Shown here piece after piece: positions 8,048 through 16,249 of a stretch of 36,599 nt of DNA. This stretch comes from Bacteroidales bacterium UBA1392. GTDB taxonomy: Bacteria; Bacteroidota; Bacteroidia; Bacteroidales; UBA932. Position 1 is the stretch's first letter. Every line of letters starts with the position of its first letter. Where the stretch lies: assembly GCA_002305275.1 (NCBI GenBank), contig DBQO01000013.1:65733-102331 (forward strand). Reading direction: 5' to 3'. Both the position numbers and the translations under genes were made by a program. The notes under the pieces are model-generated. The model saw only the letters and a list, made by a program, of their open reading frames with translations. It had not been told where the DNA came from and did not search any database.

Positions 8048-9988
8048 TTAATCTCCATTTGCCATTGTAACCAGGAATTCTTCGTTATTGGCACATCTTT
8101 GCAGTCTTACTTTCATAAACTCCATAGCCTCTACGGAGTTCATATCCGCAAGATGATTACGGAGGATCCAGATGCGGTTGAGATAATCGGGATTGTAAAG
8201 AAGGTCATCTCTACGGGTAGAGGAGAGAGTGACATCTACTGCAGGGAATATGCGCTTATTGGAGAGTTTCCTATCAAGCTGCAACTCAAGATTGCCGGTG
8301 CCTTTAAATTCTTCGAAAATCACCTCGTCCATCTTAGAACCGGTCTCTGTCAGAGCGGTAGCAAGGATGGTAAGCGATCCGCCATTCTCAATATTGCGTG
8401 CTGCGCCGAAGAAGCGTTTGGGTTTATGGAGAGCATTTGCATCAACACCGCCCGAAAGCACCTTTCCGGATGCAGGTTGCACCGTATTGAAAGCCCTTGC
8501 AAGACGGGTAATGGAGTCGAGAAGTATCACAACATCGTGCCCGCACTCAACCAGCCGTTTTGCCTTTTCAAGTACCATATTGGCCACTTTAACATGTCTT
8601 TCAGCGGGTTCGTCAAAGGTAGAGGCCACTACCTCCGCCTTTACGTTGCGTTGCATATCTGTTACCTCTTCGGGACGTTCATCTATCAGAAGTACTATCA
8701 TATAGACCTCCGGATGATTGTCGGCAATCGCATTGGCAATATCCTTTAGGAGTACTGTTTTCCCCGTCTTGGGTTGAGCCACGATCAGTCCTCTCTGTCC
8801 CTTTCCGATAGGTGTAAATAGGTCCACTATCCTTATGGAGAAATTGTTGTTGTGTCCCTTTCCGGTAAGGTTGAACTTTTCATCTGGGAAAAGAGGTGTC
8901 AGAAAGTCAAAGGGCACTCTATCGCGGATGAATTCCGGCGAACGGCCGTTGATCTTGTTTACTTTTACCAAAGGGAAATATTTGTCTCCTTCCCGGGGAG
9001 GCTTTATCTCACCCAGTATGGTATCTCCTGTTTTTAGAGCAAACATCTTGATCTGTGCCTGAGAGACATAGATGTCATCGGGTGAGTTGAGGTAGTTGTA
9101 GTCGGAGGAGCGGAGAAAACCATAACCGTCCGGCATAATTTCCAGAACTCCTGTGGCCTCTACAATACCTTCAAACTCAATTTTTGGTTTTGCGTTATTC
9201 TGTTCTTGGTGTTGATGATGTTGTTCCCCTTTCTGGGCTCTGTTTCGTTGTTCACGTCCAGGAGACTCTTGTTTTTGACTCTTCTCCTTTGCAGGTTCTT
9301 CTTTAGTTACAGCAACTGTCTTCTCAGCTTTTTCACTTTGCTCCTTGTTTACGATGCTTTCGATCTCTATTGGTACAGGTTCTTTTTTCACAATCTGCCT
9401 AGGCCTTGTACCTCGTTTTAGCTTCCCTTCGTTATCCACTTTAACTTCTGTCTGTTTCTGACTCTTTACCGCTTTTTGCTCAGATTTTTTATCAGTTTCT
9501 TCTTCACTTGCGGATTGTACCGCAGTCTGAAGTTCAGTTTTTATGGGTTTAGGCTCAGCAGATATCTCTTCGCTTTTCTTTTTTGGCTTTCTGCCTGTTT
9601 TTTTGCTTTCAGAAGTTGTTTGCTCACCCTTCTTCTCTTCAGCTATATTTTCACCGATCTGGGGTGTAGCTACGGGAGAGGCAACCTTGACCTTGGAATC
9701 GCTCTTGGCTTTAGTGTCGCTTTCCTTGGTACTTGCTTTACCGGCCTGATTTTCAGGCTGAGTTTCAGCTGTTTTTGCGGTACCGCCCGTAACTTGCTTA
9801 ATTTCTTTCACAACTTTTTTCTTTACCGGTTTTGGTCCCGGTCTACCGGTACCCTGTATTGCCTGCTCATCAAGTATCTGATATATGAGGTCCTCATGCT
9901 TGGATTCAGGCTTTTTAATGTTGAGCTTCCCTGCAATGTCAATCAATTCTTGTAGACTTTTGCTCTGTAATTGTAGTATGTCGTACAT
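8048..9988 (-). CDS. rho: Transcription termination factor Rho with long disordered insert
   Basis: Hexameric RNA-dependent ATPase that ends transcription. It has 646 residues against about 420 in E. coli Rho. Order: N-terminal helical Rho_N domain (1-45, MYDILQLQSKSLQEL...), a Lys/Glu/Ser/Gln-rich low-complexity insert (about 45-270), the RNA-binding cold-shock-like domain (GVLEIMPDGYGFLRS, about 272-345), and the ATPase with P-loop AQPKTGKT (about 405-412), LIDERPEEVTDM and DSITRLARA. The frame is open up to 10057, but a clear promoter has its -7 box at 10071-10078, which would put the transcript start almost on that upstream codon; the ATG at 9988 begins at the conserved Rho_N sequence and is preferred. 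This leaves a leader of about 75 bases. Confidence 0.95.
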   Translation of the reverse strand: MYDILQLQSKSLQELIDIAGKLNIKKPESKHEDLIYQILDEQAIQGTGRPGPKPVKKKVVKEIKQVTGGTAKTAETQPENQAGKASTKESDTKAKSDSKVKVASPVATPQIGENIAEEKKGEQTTSESKKTGRKPKKKSEEISAEPKPIKTELQTAVQSASEEETDKKSEQKAVKSQKQTEVKVDNEGKLKRGTRPRQIVKKEPVPIEIESIVNKEQSEKAEKTVAVTKEEPAKEKSQKQESPGREQRNRAQKGEQHHQHQEQNNAKPKIEFEGIVEATGVLEIMPDGYGFLRSSDYNYLNSPDDIYVSQAQIKMFALKTGDTILGEIKPPREGDKYFPLVKVNKINGRSPEFIRDRVPFDFLTPLFPDEKFNLTGKGHNNNFSIRIVDLFTPIGKGQRGLIVAQPKTGKTVLLKDIANAIADNHPEVYMIVLLIDERPEEVTDMQRNVKAEVVASTFDEPAERHVKVANMVLEKAKRLVECGHDVVILLDSITRLARAFNTVQPASGKVLSGGVDANALHKPKRFFGAARNIENGGSLTILATALTETGSKMDEVIFEEFKGTGNLELQLDRKLSNKRIFPAVDVTLSSTRRDDLLYNPDYLNRIWILRNHLADMNSVEAMEFMKVRLQRCANNEEFLVTMANGD

Positions 9989-10070
9989 TATAATGGTTTT
10001 GGAACGGGAGACCGTAAGTGTCCGGCCACGTGAAGACCGTAAAAATGTGTCTCCCAAAATGAAATCGCCA

Positions 10071-10101
10071 CAAAGTTAGCGGTTTTTATCTACTTTGCAA
10101 A
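10071..10101 (-). promoter_or_regulatory. Promoter of rho
   Basis: On the minus strand a TTTG -33 element (10098-10101, within TTTTTTG) is followed after exactly 19 bases by TAACTTTG (10071-10078). Both elements and the spacing match the Bacteroidota sigma-ABfr consensus. This is one of the best promoters in the window; it gives rho its own transcription start downstream of ridA and decides the rho start codon at 9988. Confidence 0.75.
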
Positions 10102-10113
10102 AAATGTGTACAA

Positions 10114-10491
10114 TTATTTTACTGCAATTACATCAACTTCTACAAGCGCGGCTTTAGGAAGTCCGACAACAGCAAACGCTACACGTGCAGGATAAGGCTT
10201 GCTGTAATACTCTGCATAAACCTCATTCATAACAGCGAAATCTTTCATATCGGTGAGATAAACCGTCGTCTTAACCACATTGTCGAAGTCATAACCGGCT
10301 TCTTTAAGGATGTATCCTATATTTTTAAAAATTTGGTGGACTTGTTCTCTTACTCCTCCCGGAGCGAATTCACCGGTAGCGGCATCGATTGGAAGCTGTC
10401 CGGATACATAGATGGTGTTGCCGGCAACTACTGCCTGGCTGTAAGGTCCCACGGCTGCAGGAGCAAGGGGAGAGGCTACTACTTTTTTCAT
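10114..10491 (-). CDS. ridA: RidA family enamine/imine deaminase
   Basis: Small cytosolic trimeric protein of 125 residues that hydrolyses reactive 2-aminoacrylate-type enamines released by PLP enzymes. The YjgF/RidA family pattern is intact: the N-terminal APAAVGPYSQAVVAGNTIYVSGQ segment, the substrate-binding Arg in PYPARVAF (family Arg105 equivalent), and the C-terminal ALVEVDVIAVK with the conserved Glu. Length equals the family norm. It lies 37 bases downstream of the lptD-like gene on the same strand with no terminator between, so it may be read from that promoter. Confidence 0.92.
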   Translation of the reverse strand: MKKVVASPLAPAAVGPYSQAVVAGNTIYVSGQLPIDAATGEFAPGGVREQVHQIFKNIGYILKEAGYDFDNVVKTTVYLTDMKDFAVMNEVYAEYYSKPYPARVAFAVVGLPKAALVEVDVIAVK

Positions 10492-10528
10492 AATTGTTTC
10501 TTCTTATTGTTGTTAATCATATAGTATA

Positions 10529-13315
10529 TTAATTGTCCCAAAAACTTGAGGCTTTCTTAAATTGTAAGAGGTCTGCAAGAGCGGAGGCCTTTGCGGCAAT
10601 TCTGAAGCTCCAGCTTTGCCACTGGCCGGTAGGTACCCAGGATACGGAAATTGCAAAGCAGTGCAGGTCATAGGTTGCACTCAGCTGGGTGGTCGTAATC
10701 TTCATTTTTGTTATATCAAAACCAGTATTAAGACTGACGTTGAGAGCCTGTGTAATGCGTATCTGTCCATTTATACCTAATGTCTGTGTATGATTGTGTT
10801 TGGTCTGAAGCTGTTCGTTGGCATAGCTATAACTCTTGCCGTAAGAGTAGGTATAGTTGAAACTTACCGACCAAGGGGAGTTGGGGTTCATATAGTATAG
10901 CCACCCTCCAGGGATATATTCTCCTGTTATAGGGTGGTAATAGACATAACCATAGGCGTTGGCCTCCTTCTTAGCGGAACCGGTATCCTTGGTGCCGTCA
11001 TTGCCTTTGCCCTGTCCCTCTCCATTAAGTGAGAAACTCAATGAGGCACTTGCGTTGACAAGGCGTGCAAGTTGTCCGTTTTGAATGACCTGGAATTTGT
11101 TGATGCGCTTTCCCGTGTGATCAATTGCATAGGGGTCCAGAGATAAATTACCATTAATTCCGAGTTTTTGGAATATTGTGGTACCTGCACTGATATTTAT
11201 ATTTGACATACCCATGGAGTCCGCAAGAAAGTTGTAGGATCCGGTTAGATTGAGATTGTCTATCAGTTTTATTTTTGTTGTACCCCTGCCTGTGGTGTCA
11301 GCTGCATCTTTTATTTTCGCTTCTAAATTGTTGGCAAAACCGAAGTTGAGGGCAGCAGTTTTTCCTTTTGCCGGAGGTGAATACATCAACCCCTGGTATT
11401 TATTGTATTCATAAGTTCTCTCCACTCCATTGACGTCAGTGTAATCGTATGTCATGTAGCCGTTCATGGGAGTACCCAATTCTGGTTTGTAACTAAATCC
11501 GAACGTTGGCGTTATCATATGTCTGATAGCTTCAATCTTGCTCCTCTTGCCAAAATTGAACATACCGTATAGGCGGGTACTCATTGAAAGTCCTGCCGAG
11601 AAGTTTTGCATCACGCCAAAAGTGCTGAATTGATCGGAAAGTGTGGTGACCACCTTGTTCTTTTCAGGATCATATTCTACCCGGTTCTCTCTGAATACCC
11701 AGTTCATGCCGTAGGAGACGCTGGGTGAGAATTGTAAATATTTGAGCAGAGTAAAAGAGGGGAGACCTATCTGGAAGGTGTGAGACATGCCATTTTGCAT
11801 CTTGTTGATGAATCCCGGTTCTGTTACCTCGCTGGCTTTGAAGTTGACTTTATTTTGTAATGTAGAGTTGTAGCTGAAAGAAATCTGTTCATAAAACCGC
11901 TCTTTACCTACTCTGTTTTTTCTCTTGAAAGGGAAAAATCGGTTGACGGAGAAGGTTAAGTTGGGAAGAGTAATGGAATATGAACTGTCCCGCGAGTTTT
12001 GACTATGCAATGCATTGACAGAGAGACTAAGGCCACTCCATTGTTTGGAATAGGATACTGAGGAAGATACCTGGTTTTGAAGACTCTGTGATATGTCTCT
12101 GGAGTTGTATTTGCTATTGGAAGGGCTGGAGAAGTTGACCGAAGCTCTAAATGAGGTTCCTGGCCTCGCTTTGGCATCCTGCGAGTGACTCCACATTACC
12201 CCGAAGTTCTTGGACTGGAAGAAATTGCTCTCTCCGCGTTCTCCTGTAACGTCATTTGAGTAGGTGAGGGAGAGCGATCCATCAAAAGAATATCTCTTCT
12301 TGTACCTAGAAGTTGCCCTGACTGCCCACGATCCGTATGAGTAAATATCTCCGGTCAATGCAAGGTCAAAATAGTCGCCTATTACAAATGAATAGCCGAA
12401 ATCTTTGAGATAGAGTCCGCGGGCATTCTCCTCACCGTATGTGGGGATGAGTATGCCGCTGGCTCTGTCAGGCATCTCAGGTACGAATCCAAACGGCAGT
12501 ATGATAGGCAGAGGTACATCTGCCACAACCACATAGGCGGGTCCGAAAACTGTCTTTTGACTCGGTTGTGTAATCATCTTGGCAGCGGTGAGTTTCAGAT
12601 AATAGTGGGGGTGTTCATGATCGCACACCGTATATTTTCCGCTGGATATATTGACCGACTGGTCGGGCATCATCTTAAGATTTTCCCCCAAAAGTTTTGC
12701 ATCCTGCTGCTCGGTAGTCATATTTTTTATTTTGGCCTTCTTTGAGGTGAAATTGTAATAGACCTCCTCCATCCTATAAGTATTGCCTCGATCAGTCATT
12801 TCAGGTATACCCACGAGTTCTCCGGTAATTGTATCCCTTGTACCCCTTGCATAGACAACATTCTTGTCCATATCATAGGAGATGTAGTCAGCCGTTAGGG
12901 AGAGATCGCCATATTTCATGGTAACTTCACCAAAATAGTATATGAGTTTGCGTCCGTTGGTAAAATCTTCTATAACGGAATCTCTTGCATTGGAAAATGC
13001 AGGTCTCTCAAGCATTCCTTTTACCTCTCTTTTCAGCTGCTCCATAGCGGTAGTATCGGTTTCGGGCCTTAAGGCGCCAAGGGAATCGAGTGGAGGGATG
13101 AGTGTCGTATCACGCTCAATATCTATAGTTGAAAGAGAATCAATGAGGATATCAGGTATCGTATCTCTCAATGCATGCTGAGCCAAGGAGTCTCCGTATA
13201 CTGTAATCTGTCTTCTTGCAAGGGAGTCCGGGGATTGTGCGAAAAGAGTCACGCACCCGCACATCATAAGCAATATGGTTGACAGAAAGTATGTTATTTG
13301 TTTGTTTAGTGACAT
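10529..13315 (-). CDS. LptD-like LPS-assembly outer membrane protein
   Basis: Predicted outer-membrane beta-barrel of the LptD/OstA type that inserts lipopolysaccharide in the outer leaflet. It has 928 residues. A signal peptide (MSLNKQITYFLSTILLMM... ending FAQ) is followed by a Ser/Asp/Thr-rich stretch, an OstA-like beta-jellyroll (about residues 110-250, with YYFGEVTMKYGDLSLTADY) and a barrel with the characteristic ILPFGFVPEMPDRASGILIP and YLKDFGYSF segments, then alternating aromatic beta strands to the C-terminus. The Bacteroidota members differ strongly from E. coli LptD, so the symbol is withheld. The ATG at 13315 is chosen over upstream non-ATG codons because it begins the signal peptide directly. 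It is divergent from the amidase gene. Confidence 0.87.
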   Translation of the reverse strand: MSLNKQITYFLSTILLMMCGCVTLFAQSPDSLARRQITVYGDSLAQHALRDTIPDILIDSLSTIDIERDTTLIPPLDSLGALRPETDTTAMEQLKREVKGMLERPAFSNARDSVIEDFTNGRKLIYYFGEVTMKYGDLSLTADYISYDMDKNVVYARGTRDTITGELVGIPEMTDRGNTYRMEEVYYNFTSKKAKIKNMTTEQQDAKLLGENLKMMPDQSVNISSGKYTVCDHEHPHYYLKLTAAKMITQPSQKTVFGPAYVVVADVPLPIILPFGFVPEMPDRASGILIPTYGEENARGLYLKDFGYSFVIGDYFDLALTGDIYSYGSWAVRATSRYKKRYSFDGSLSLTYSNDVTGERGESNFFQSKNFGVMWSHSQDAKARPGTSFRASVNFSSPSNSKYNSRDISQSLQNQVSSSVSYSKQWSGLSLSVNALHSQNSRDSSYSITLPNLTFSVNRFFPFKRKNRVGKERFYEQISFSYNSTLQNKVNFKASEVTEPGFINKMQNGMSHTFQIGLPSFTLLKYLQFSPSVSYGMNWVFRENRVEYDPEKNKVVTTLSDQFSTFGVMQNFSAGLSMSTRLYGMFNFGKRSKIEAIRHMITPTFGFSYKPELGTPMNGYMTYDYTDVNGVERTYEYNKYQGLMYSPPAKGKTAALNFGFANNLEAKIKDAADTTGRGTTKIKLIDNLNLTGSYNFLADSMGMSNINISAGTTIFQKLGINGNLSLDPYAIDHTGKRINKFQVIQNGQLARLVNASASLSFSLNGEGQGKGNDGTKDTGSAKKEANAYGYVYYHPITGEYIPGGWLYYMNPNSPWSVSFNYTYSYGKSYSYANEQLQTKHNHTQTLGINGQIRITQALNVSLNTGFDITKMKITTTQLSATYDLHCFAISVSWVPTGQWQSWSFRIAAKASALADLLQFKKASSFWDN

Positions 13316-13340
13316 TGGCACCAAAAATGCATTTTTTGTC

Positions 13341-13348
13341 TATATTTG
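13341..13348 (+). promoter_or_regulatory. Candidate -7 box for the amidase gene
   Basis: TATATTTG matches TAnnTTTG exactly and lies 37 bases before the amidase ATG at 13385. An in-frame TTG at 13346 lies inside this box, which argues against translation starting there. The -33 element is weak. Confidence 0.5.
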
Positions 13349-13356
13349 CAAAGTGA

Positions 13357-13364
13357 CAAAATTA
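13357..13364 (-). promoter_or_regulatory. Candidate -7 box for the lptD-like gene
   Basis: On the minus strand this reads TAATTTTG, an exact TAnnTTTG match 42 bases before the lptD-like ATG. It lies only eight bases from the opposing amidase -7 box, so the two transcripts would start facing each other and their promoters would exclude one another. No clear -33 element. Confidence 0.42.
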
Positions 13365-13384
13365 GTAAAATTTTAACAAGTAGT

Positions 13385-14542
13385 ATGCCATTCAGACCAA
13401 ATAGAGCACTGTTTTTCCTCTTATTAGCGATGTTGGTACTTCTTAATCCGCTACTCTGTGCCGGACAGACTTCGGACATGAAACTCCGCACAGTAGTGAT
13501 TGATGCCGGACACGGTGGAAAAGATCCGGGAGCCATTTCATCAGACAACAAGATTCAGGAGAAGACAATAACTCTGGATGTAGCGCTCAAACTTGGTCAG
13601 CGCATCAAGGATGCTTATCCGGATGTAAAGGTGGTATATACTCGCTCCAAGGATACCTATCTTACATTGGCGCAGAGGACAAATATCGCCAATCGAAATC
13701 ATGCAGACCTCTTTATTTCCATACATGTAAATTCTGTTCCAAGTACAAAACCGCGCGGGAGTGAAACCTATATAATGGGTACGGACGAGAGTCATTCCAA
13801 TATGGAGGTCTGCAAGAAGGAAAACTCCGTGATTCTTCTCGAAGATGATTATACCACCACATATCAGGGCTATGATCCCAACGAGCCTGAATCTTTTATC
13901 TTCTTCAATCTGATGCAGAATGCACACTTTGAGCAAAGTGTCATAATGGCTTCAAAAATTCAGGAACAACTCCGCAAAGGGCCTATTACAGTGGACAGAG
14001 GTGTCAAGCAGGCTCTCCTGCTGGTCCTATGGAGGACCTCTATGCCATCTGTGCTGGTAGAAATTGGATTTCTCTCAAATGGGGCCGATCGTAAACAGCT
14101 TGCATCCGAATCCGGGCGCAAGGAGATTGCCGGAAGGCTCTTCACTGCTTTCTCCGATTTTAAGAAACAATATGACTCCCACTCCGGAATAGCTATTGAT
14201 ACTCCCTCATCTTCCGCTGAGATTCCCTCAGAAAAAGAGAAACCGATCTCTTCCACTTCAACTGCTATTTCTTCTGAAAAAGAGAAACCCCAATCTTCTT
14301 CATCCACCCCCTCCGATTTGTGGATGATTCAGATTTTTGCATCAAAAAAACAGGTTAAGCCGGGTGCACCGGACTTTAAGGGTCTTAAGAATTGTGTAGA
14401 GATATTTCAAAATGGCTACTACAAGTACATGACAGGTAGATATGCCACAAGAGAGGAAGCAGTTCGGGCTCTTCCGGAACTTCGGAAAAAGTTCGAAGGG
14501 GCCTTTATTGTCCATGTTGATAAGAGTAATCGTATTTTATAA
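13385..14542 (+). CDS. N-acetylmuramoyl-L-alanine amidase with C-terminal SPOR domain
   Basis: Cleaves the amide bond between MurNAc and the stem peptide during septal wall splitting; periplasmic. It has 385 residues. A signal peptide (about 1-27, ending CAGQ) is followed by the Amidase_3 domain with zinc ligands H43 (DAGHGGKDPGA), E59 (QEKTITLD), H114 (FISIHVNS) and catalytic E226 (VLVEIGFLS). A Ser/Glu/Lys linker (about 268-310) contains two copies of an EKEKP-centred unit. A SPOR domain (about 312-385, WMIQIFAS... YKYMTGRYATREEA) would bind denuded glycan strands at the division site. The ATG at 13385 starts the signal peptide; the longer open frame begins inside a promoter box. Transcription probably ends at the hairpin at 14594-14629. 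Confidence 0.92.
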   Translation: MPFRPNRALFFLLLAMLVLLNPLLCAGQTSDMKLRTVVIDAGHGGKDPGAISSDNKIQEKTITLDVALKLGQRIKDAYPDVKVVYTRSKDTYLTLAQRTNIANRNHADLFISIHVNSVPSTKPRGSETYIMGTDESHSNMEVCKKENSVILLEDDYTTTYQGYDPNEPESFIFFNLMQNAHFEQSVIMASKIQEQLRKGPITVDRGVKQALLLVLWRTSMPSVLVEIGFLSNGADRKQLASESGRKEIAGRLFTAFSDFKKQYDSHSGIAIDTPSSSAEIPSEKEKPISSTSTAISSEKEKPQSSSSTPSDLWMIQIFASKKQVKPGAPDFKGLKNCVEIFQNGYYKYMTGRYATREEAVRALPELRKKFEGAFIVHVDKSNRIL

Positions 14543-14593
14543 CTATTATAAATTATAACCCTATCATTCTCAATGTAATAGAATTGTAATATG

Positions 14594-14629
14594 GGCTAAA
14601 ACTCCGTATATCAGGTATTTAGCCTTTTT
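14594..14629 (+). terminator. Rho-independent terminator after the amidase gene
   Basis: GGCTAAA (14594-14600) pairs with TTTAGCC (14618-14624), extendable by an AC/GT step, and is followed directly by five T residues. The loop is about 17 bases, rather long. It separates the amidase gene from dnaA. The rest of the 231-base gap up to 14773 is very AT-rich with long A and T runs; a near-consensus CAAATTTG at 14718-14725 could be a dnaA -7 box, but this is weak. Confidence 0.65.
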
Positions 14630-14773
14630 AAACTTTTTTATCGTTGATAATGAATAGGTTGTAAAAGTTTTCAAAAAAACAATGTAAAAAAGTTTTTTTT
14701 ATTACTTTTTTTTTCACCAAATTTGTAGGCCTTAACAGTAAGATACGAGTAGAATTTTTCCTGTTTTTATTTA

Positions 14774-16210
14774 ATGAGTTTATCCAATCATATAGATGTA
14801 TGGAATAGGTGTCTGTCGATTATACGGGACATTGTTCCGAAGGAGCAATATGAGACCTGGTTTCAACCGGTGAGGTCGGTGTCACTCGAAAATTCTACAA
14901 TTACACTTGCCGTTCCCTCTCATTTTTTCAGAGAATACCTCGAAGAGCATTATATAGATGTACTCAATCTTGTGCTGCGTCGTGAAATTGGGTCTAATGT
15001 CACTCTCATATATGCGGTAACTGTAGTAGAAGGGGAACAGGTACGCCTTCCTGAGCAGAGTCGTAAATCTTACTACAACAACGAAGTTCCAATTCCCGAA
15101 GTGGGGGAGAATTATAATGGTAATCCCTATATGATTCCCGGTCTGAAAAAGCTTACCATAGACCCACAGCTCAATCCGCAGTACTCATTTTCCACTTTCA
15201 TCGAGGGAGAATGCAATCGTCTCGGACGTGCCGCCGGGATGAATATCTCTCTCAACCCCGGCAGGAGTACATTCAATCCTCTTTTCATTTATGGAGGACC
15301 CGGTCTGGGTAAGACTCATCTTGCACAGGCTATTGGAATTGCAATAAAGGATAAGTATCCGGAAAAGGTAGTCCTCTATGTTTCTGCAAACATTTTCCAG
15401 AATCAGTACACCACGGCGGCTTGTTCTGCCAAGAGCAACAACAATAATACACGTGTTGCGGATTTCTTAAGGTTTTATCAGCTTATTGATGTATTAATCA
15501 TAGATGACGTCCATGAATTTGCTGACAAGAAAGGGACACAAAATGCCTTTTTCCACATATTCAACTACCTGCATCAGAGCGGCAAACAGCTTATCTTAAC
15601 ATCCGACAAGCCGCCAGTAGAGTTGCAGGGGCTGGAGCAGCGTTTATTGTCTCGTTTTAAATGGGGGCTGTCTGCGGAGCTCCAAATGCCATCGTACAAT
15701 ACCCGTCTTGAGATCCTCAAGTCCAAGAGCGCTATTGAGGGAGTAGATATACCTGAAGAGGTGCTCTCTTTCATTGCAAAAAAGGTTAAGACCAATATTC
15801 GTGAGCTTGAAGGTACACTCTTCTCACTTATAGCCAGTGCCACATTTGATCGCAAAGAGATCAATCTGGAGCTTGCACGCAACCTGATAGACAAGATTGT
15901 CACCGAGCATAAAGTAGAGATTACCATCAACCGGATTCAGAATACAGTCTGCAATTATTTCAACATAACTACGGATCAATTCTTGTCCAAGACAAGGAAG
16001 AGGGAAATAGTGCAGGCAAGACAGATTGCAATGTATCTCAGTCGCAACCTTACCAAGACCTCCTTAGCATCCATCGGATCTCAGCTCGGAGGTAAGGACC
16101 ACGCCACAGTACACCACGCGTGTAACACCGTATGCGACCTTATGGACACAGATCGCAATTTCCGCCAGTATGTTGCGGACATCGAAAAGCAACTTACGGT
16201 GATTGACTAG
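14774..16210 (+). CDS. dnaA: Chromosomal replication initiator DnaA
   Basis: AAA+ protein that opens oriC and recruits helicase. It has 478 residues. Domain I (1-80, WNRCLSIIRDIVPKEQYETWFQP) is followed by a short domain II linker, the AAA+ domain with Walker A GGPGLGKT (174-181) and Walker B LIIDDVH (D244-D245), and LEQRLLSRFKWG as the arginine-finger box VII region. Domain IV ends with the DNA-binding signature GGKDHATVHHACNTV. Compared from memory with Bacteroides DnaA, the helix between the Walker motifs carries a few extra residues (AACSAKSNNNN). No consensus DnaA-box cluster was seen in the flanking gaps, so oriC is probably not immediately adjacent. pepD follows after 39 bases. Confidence 0.95.
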   Translation: MSLSNHIDVWNRCLSIIRDIVPKEQYETWFQPVRSVSLENSTITLAVPSHFFREYLEEHYIDVLNLVLRREIGSNVTLIYAVTVVEGEQVRLPEQSRKSYYNNEVPIPEVGENYNGNPYMIPGLKKLTIDPQLNPQYSFSTFIEGECNRLGRAAGMNISLNPGRSTFNPLFIYGGPGLGKTHLAQAIGIAIKDKYPEKVVLYVSANIFQNQYTTAACSAKSNNNNTRVADFLRFYQLIDVLIIDDVHEFADKKGTQNAFFHIFNYLHQSGKQLILTSDKPPVELQGLEQRLLSRFKWGLSAELQMPSYNTRLEILKSKSAIEGVDIPEEVLSFIAKKVKTNIRELEGTLFSLIASATFDRKEINLELARNLIDKIVTEHKVEITINRIQNTVCNYFNITTDQFLSKTRKREIVQARQIAMYLSRNLTKTSLASIGSQLGGKDHATVHHACNTVCDLMDTDRNFRQYVADIEKQLTVID

Positions 16211-16249
16211 TACCTAAGTAGATACAATAACATATATATTGCATTCATT

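Noticed and set aside
9206..9955. Long plus-strand open frames rich in Phe, Leu and Ser opposite rho
   Set aside because: They are the antisense of the Lys/Glu/Gln-rich low-complexity insert of Rho, which by codon pattern yields stop-free hydrophobic frames.
9989..10057. Upstream extension of rho to 10057
   Set aside because: A consensus promoter has its -7 box at 10071-10078, so the transcript would begin almost on that codon; the conserved Rho_N sequence starts at the ATG at 9988.
14543..14773. AT-rich region before dnaA as oriC
   Set aside because: No cluster of TTATCCACA-like boxes was found by eye; AT-richness alone is not enough.
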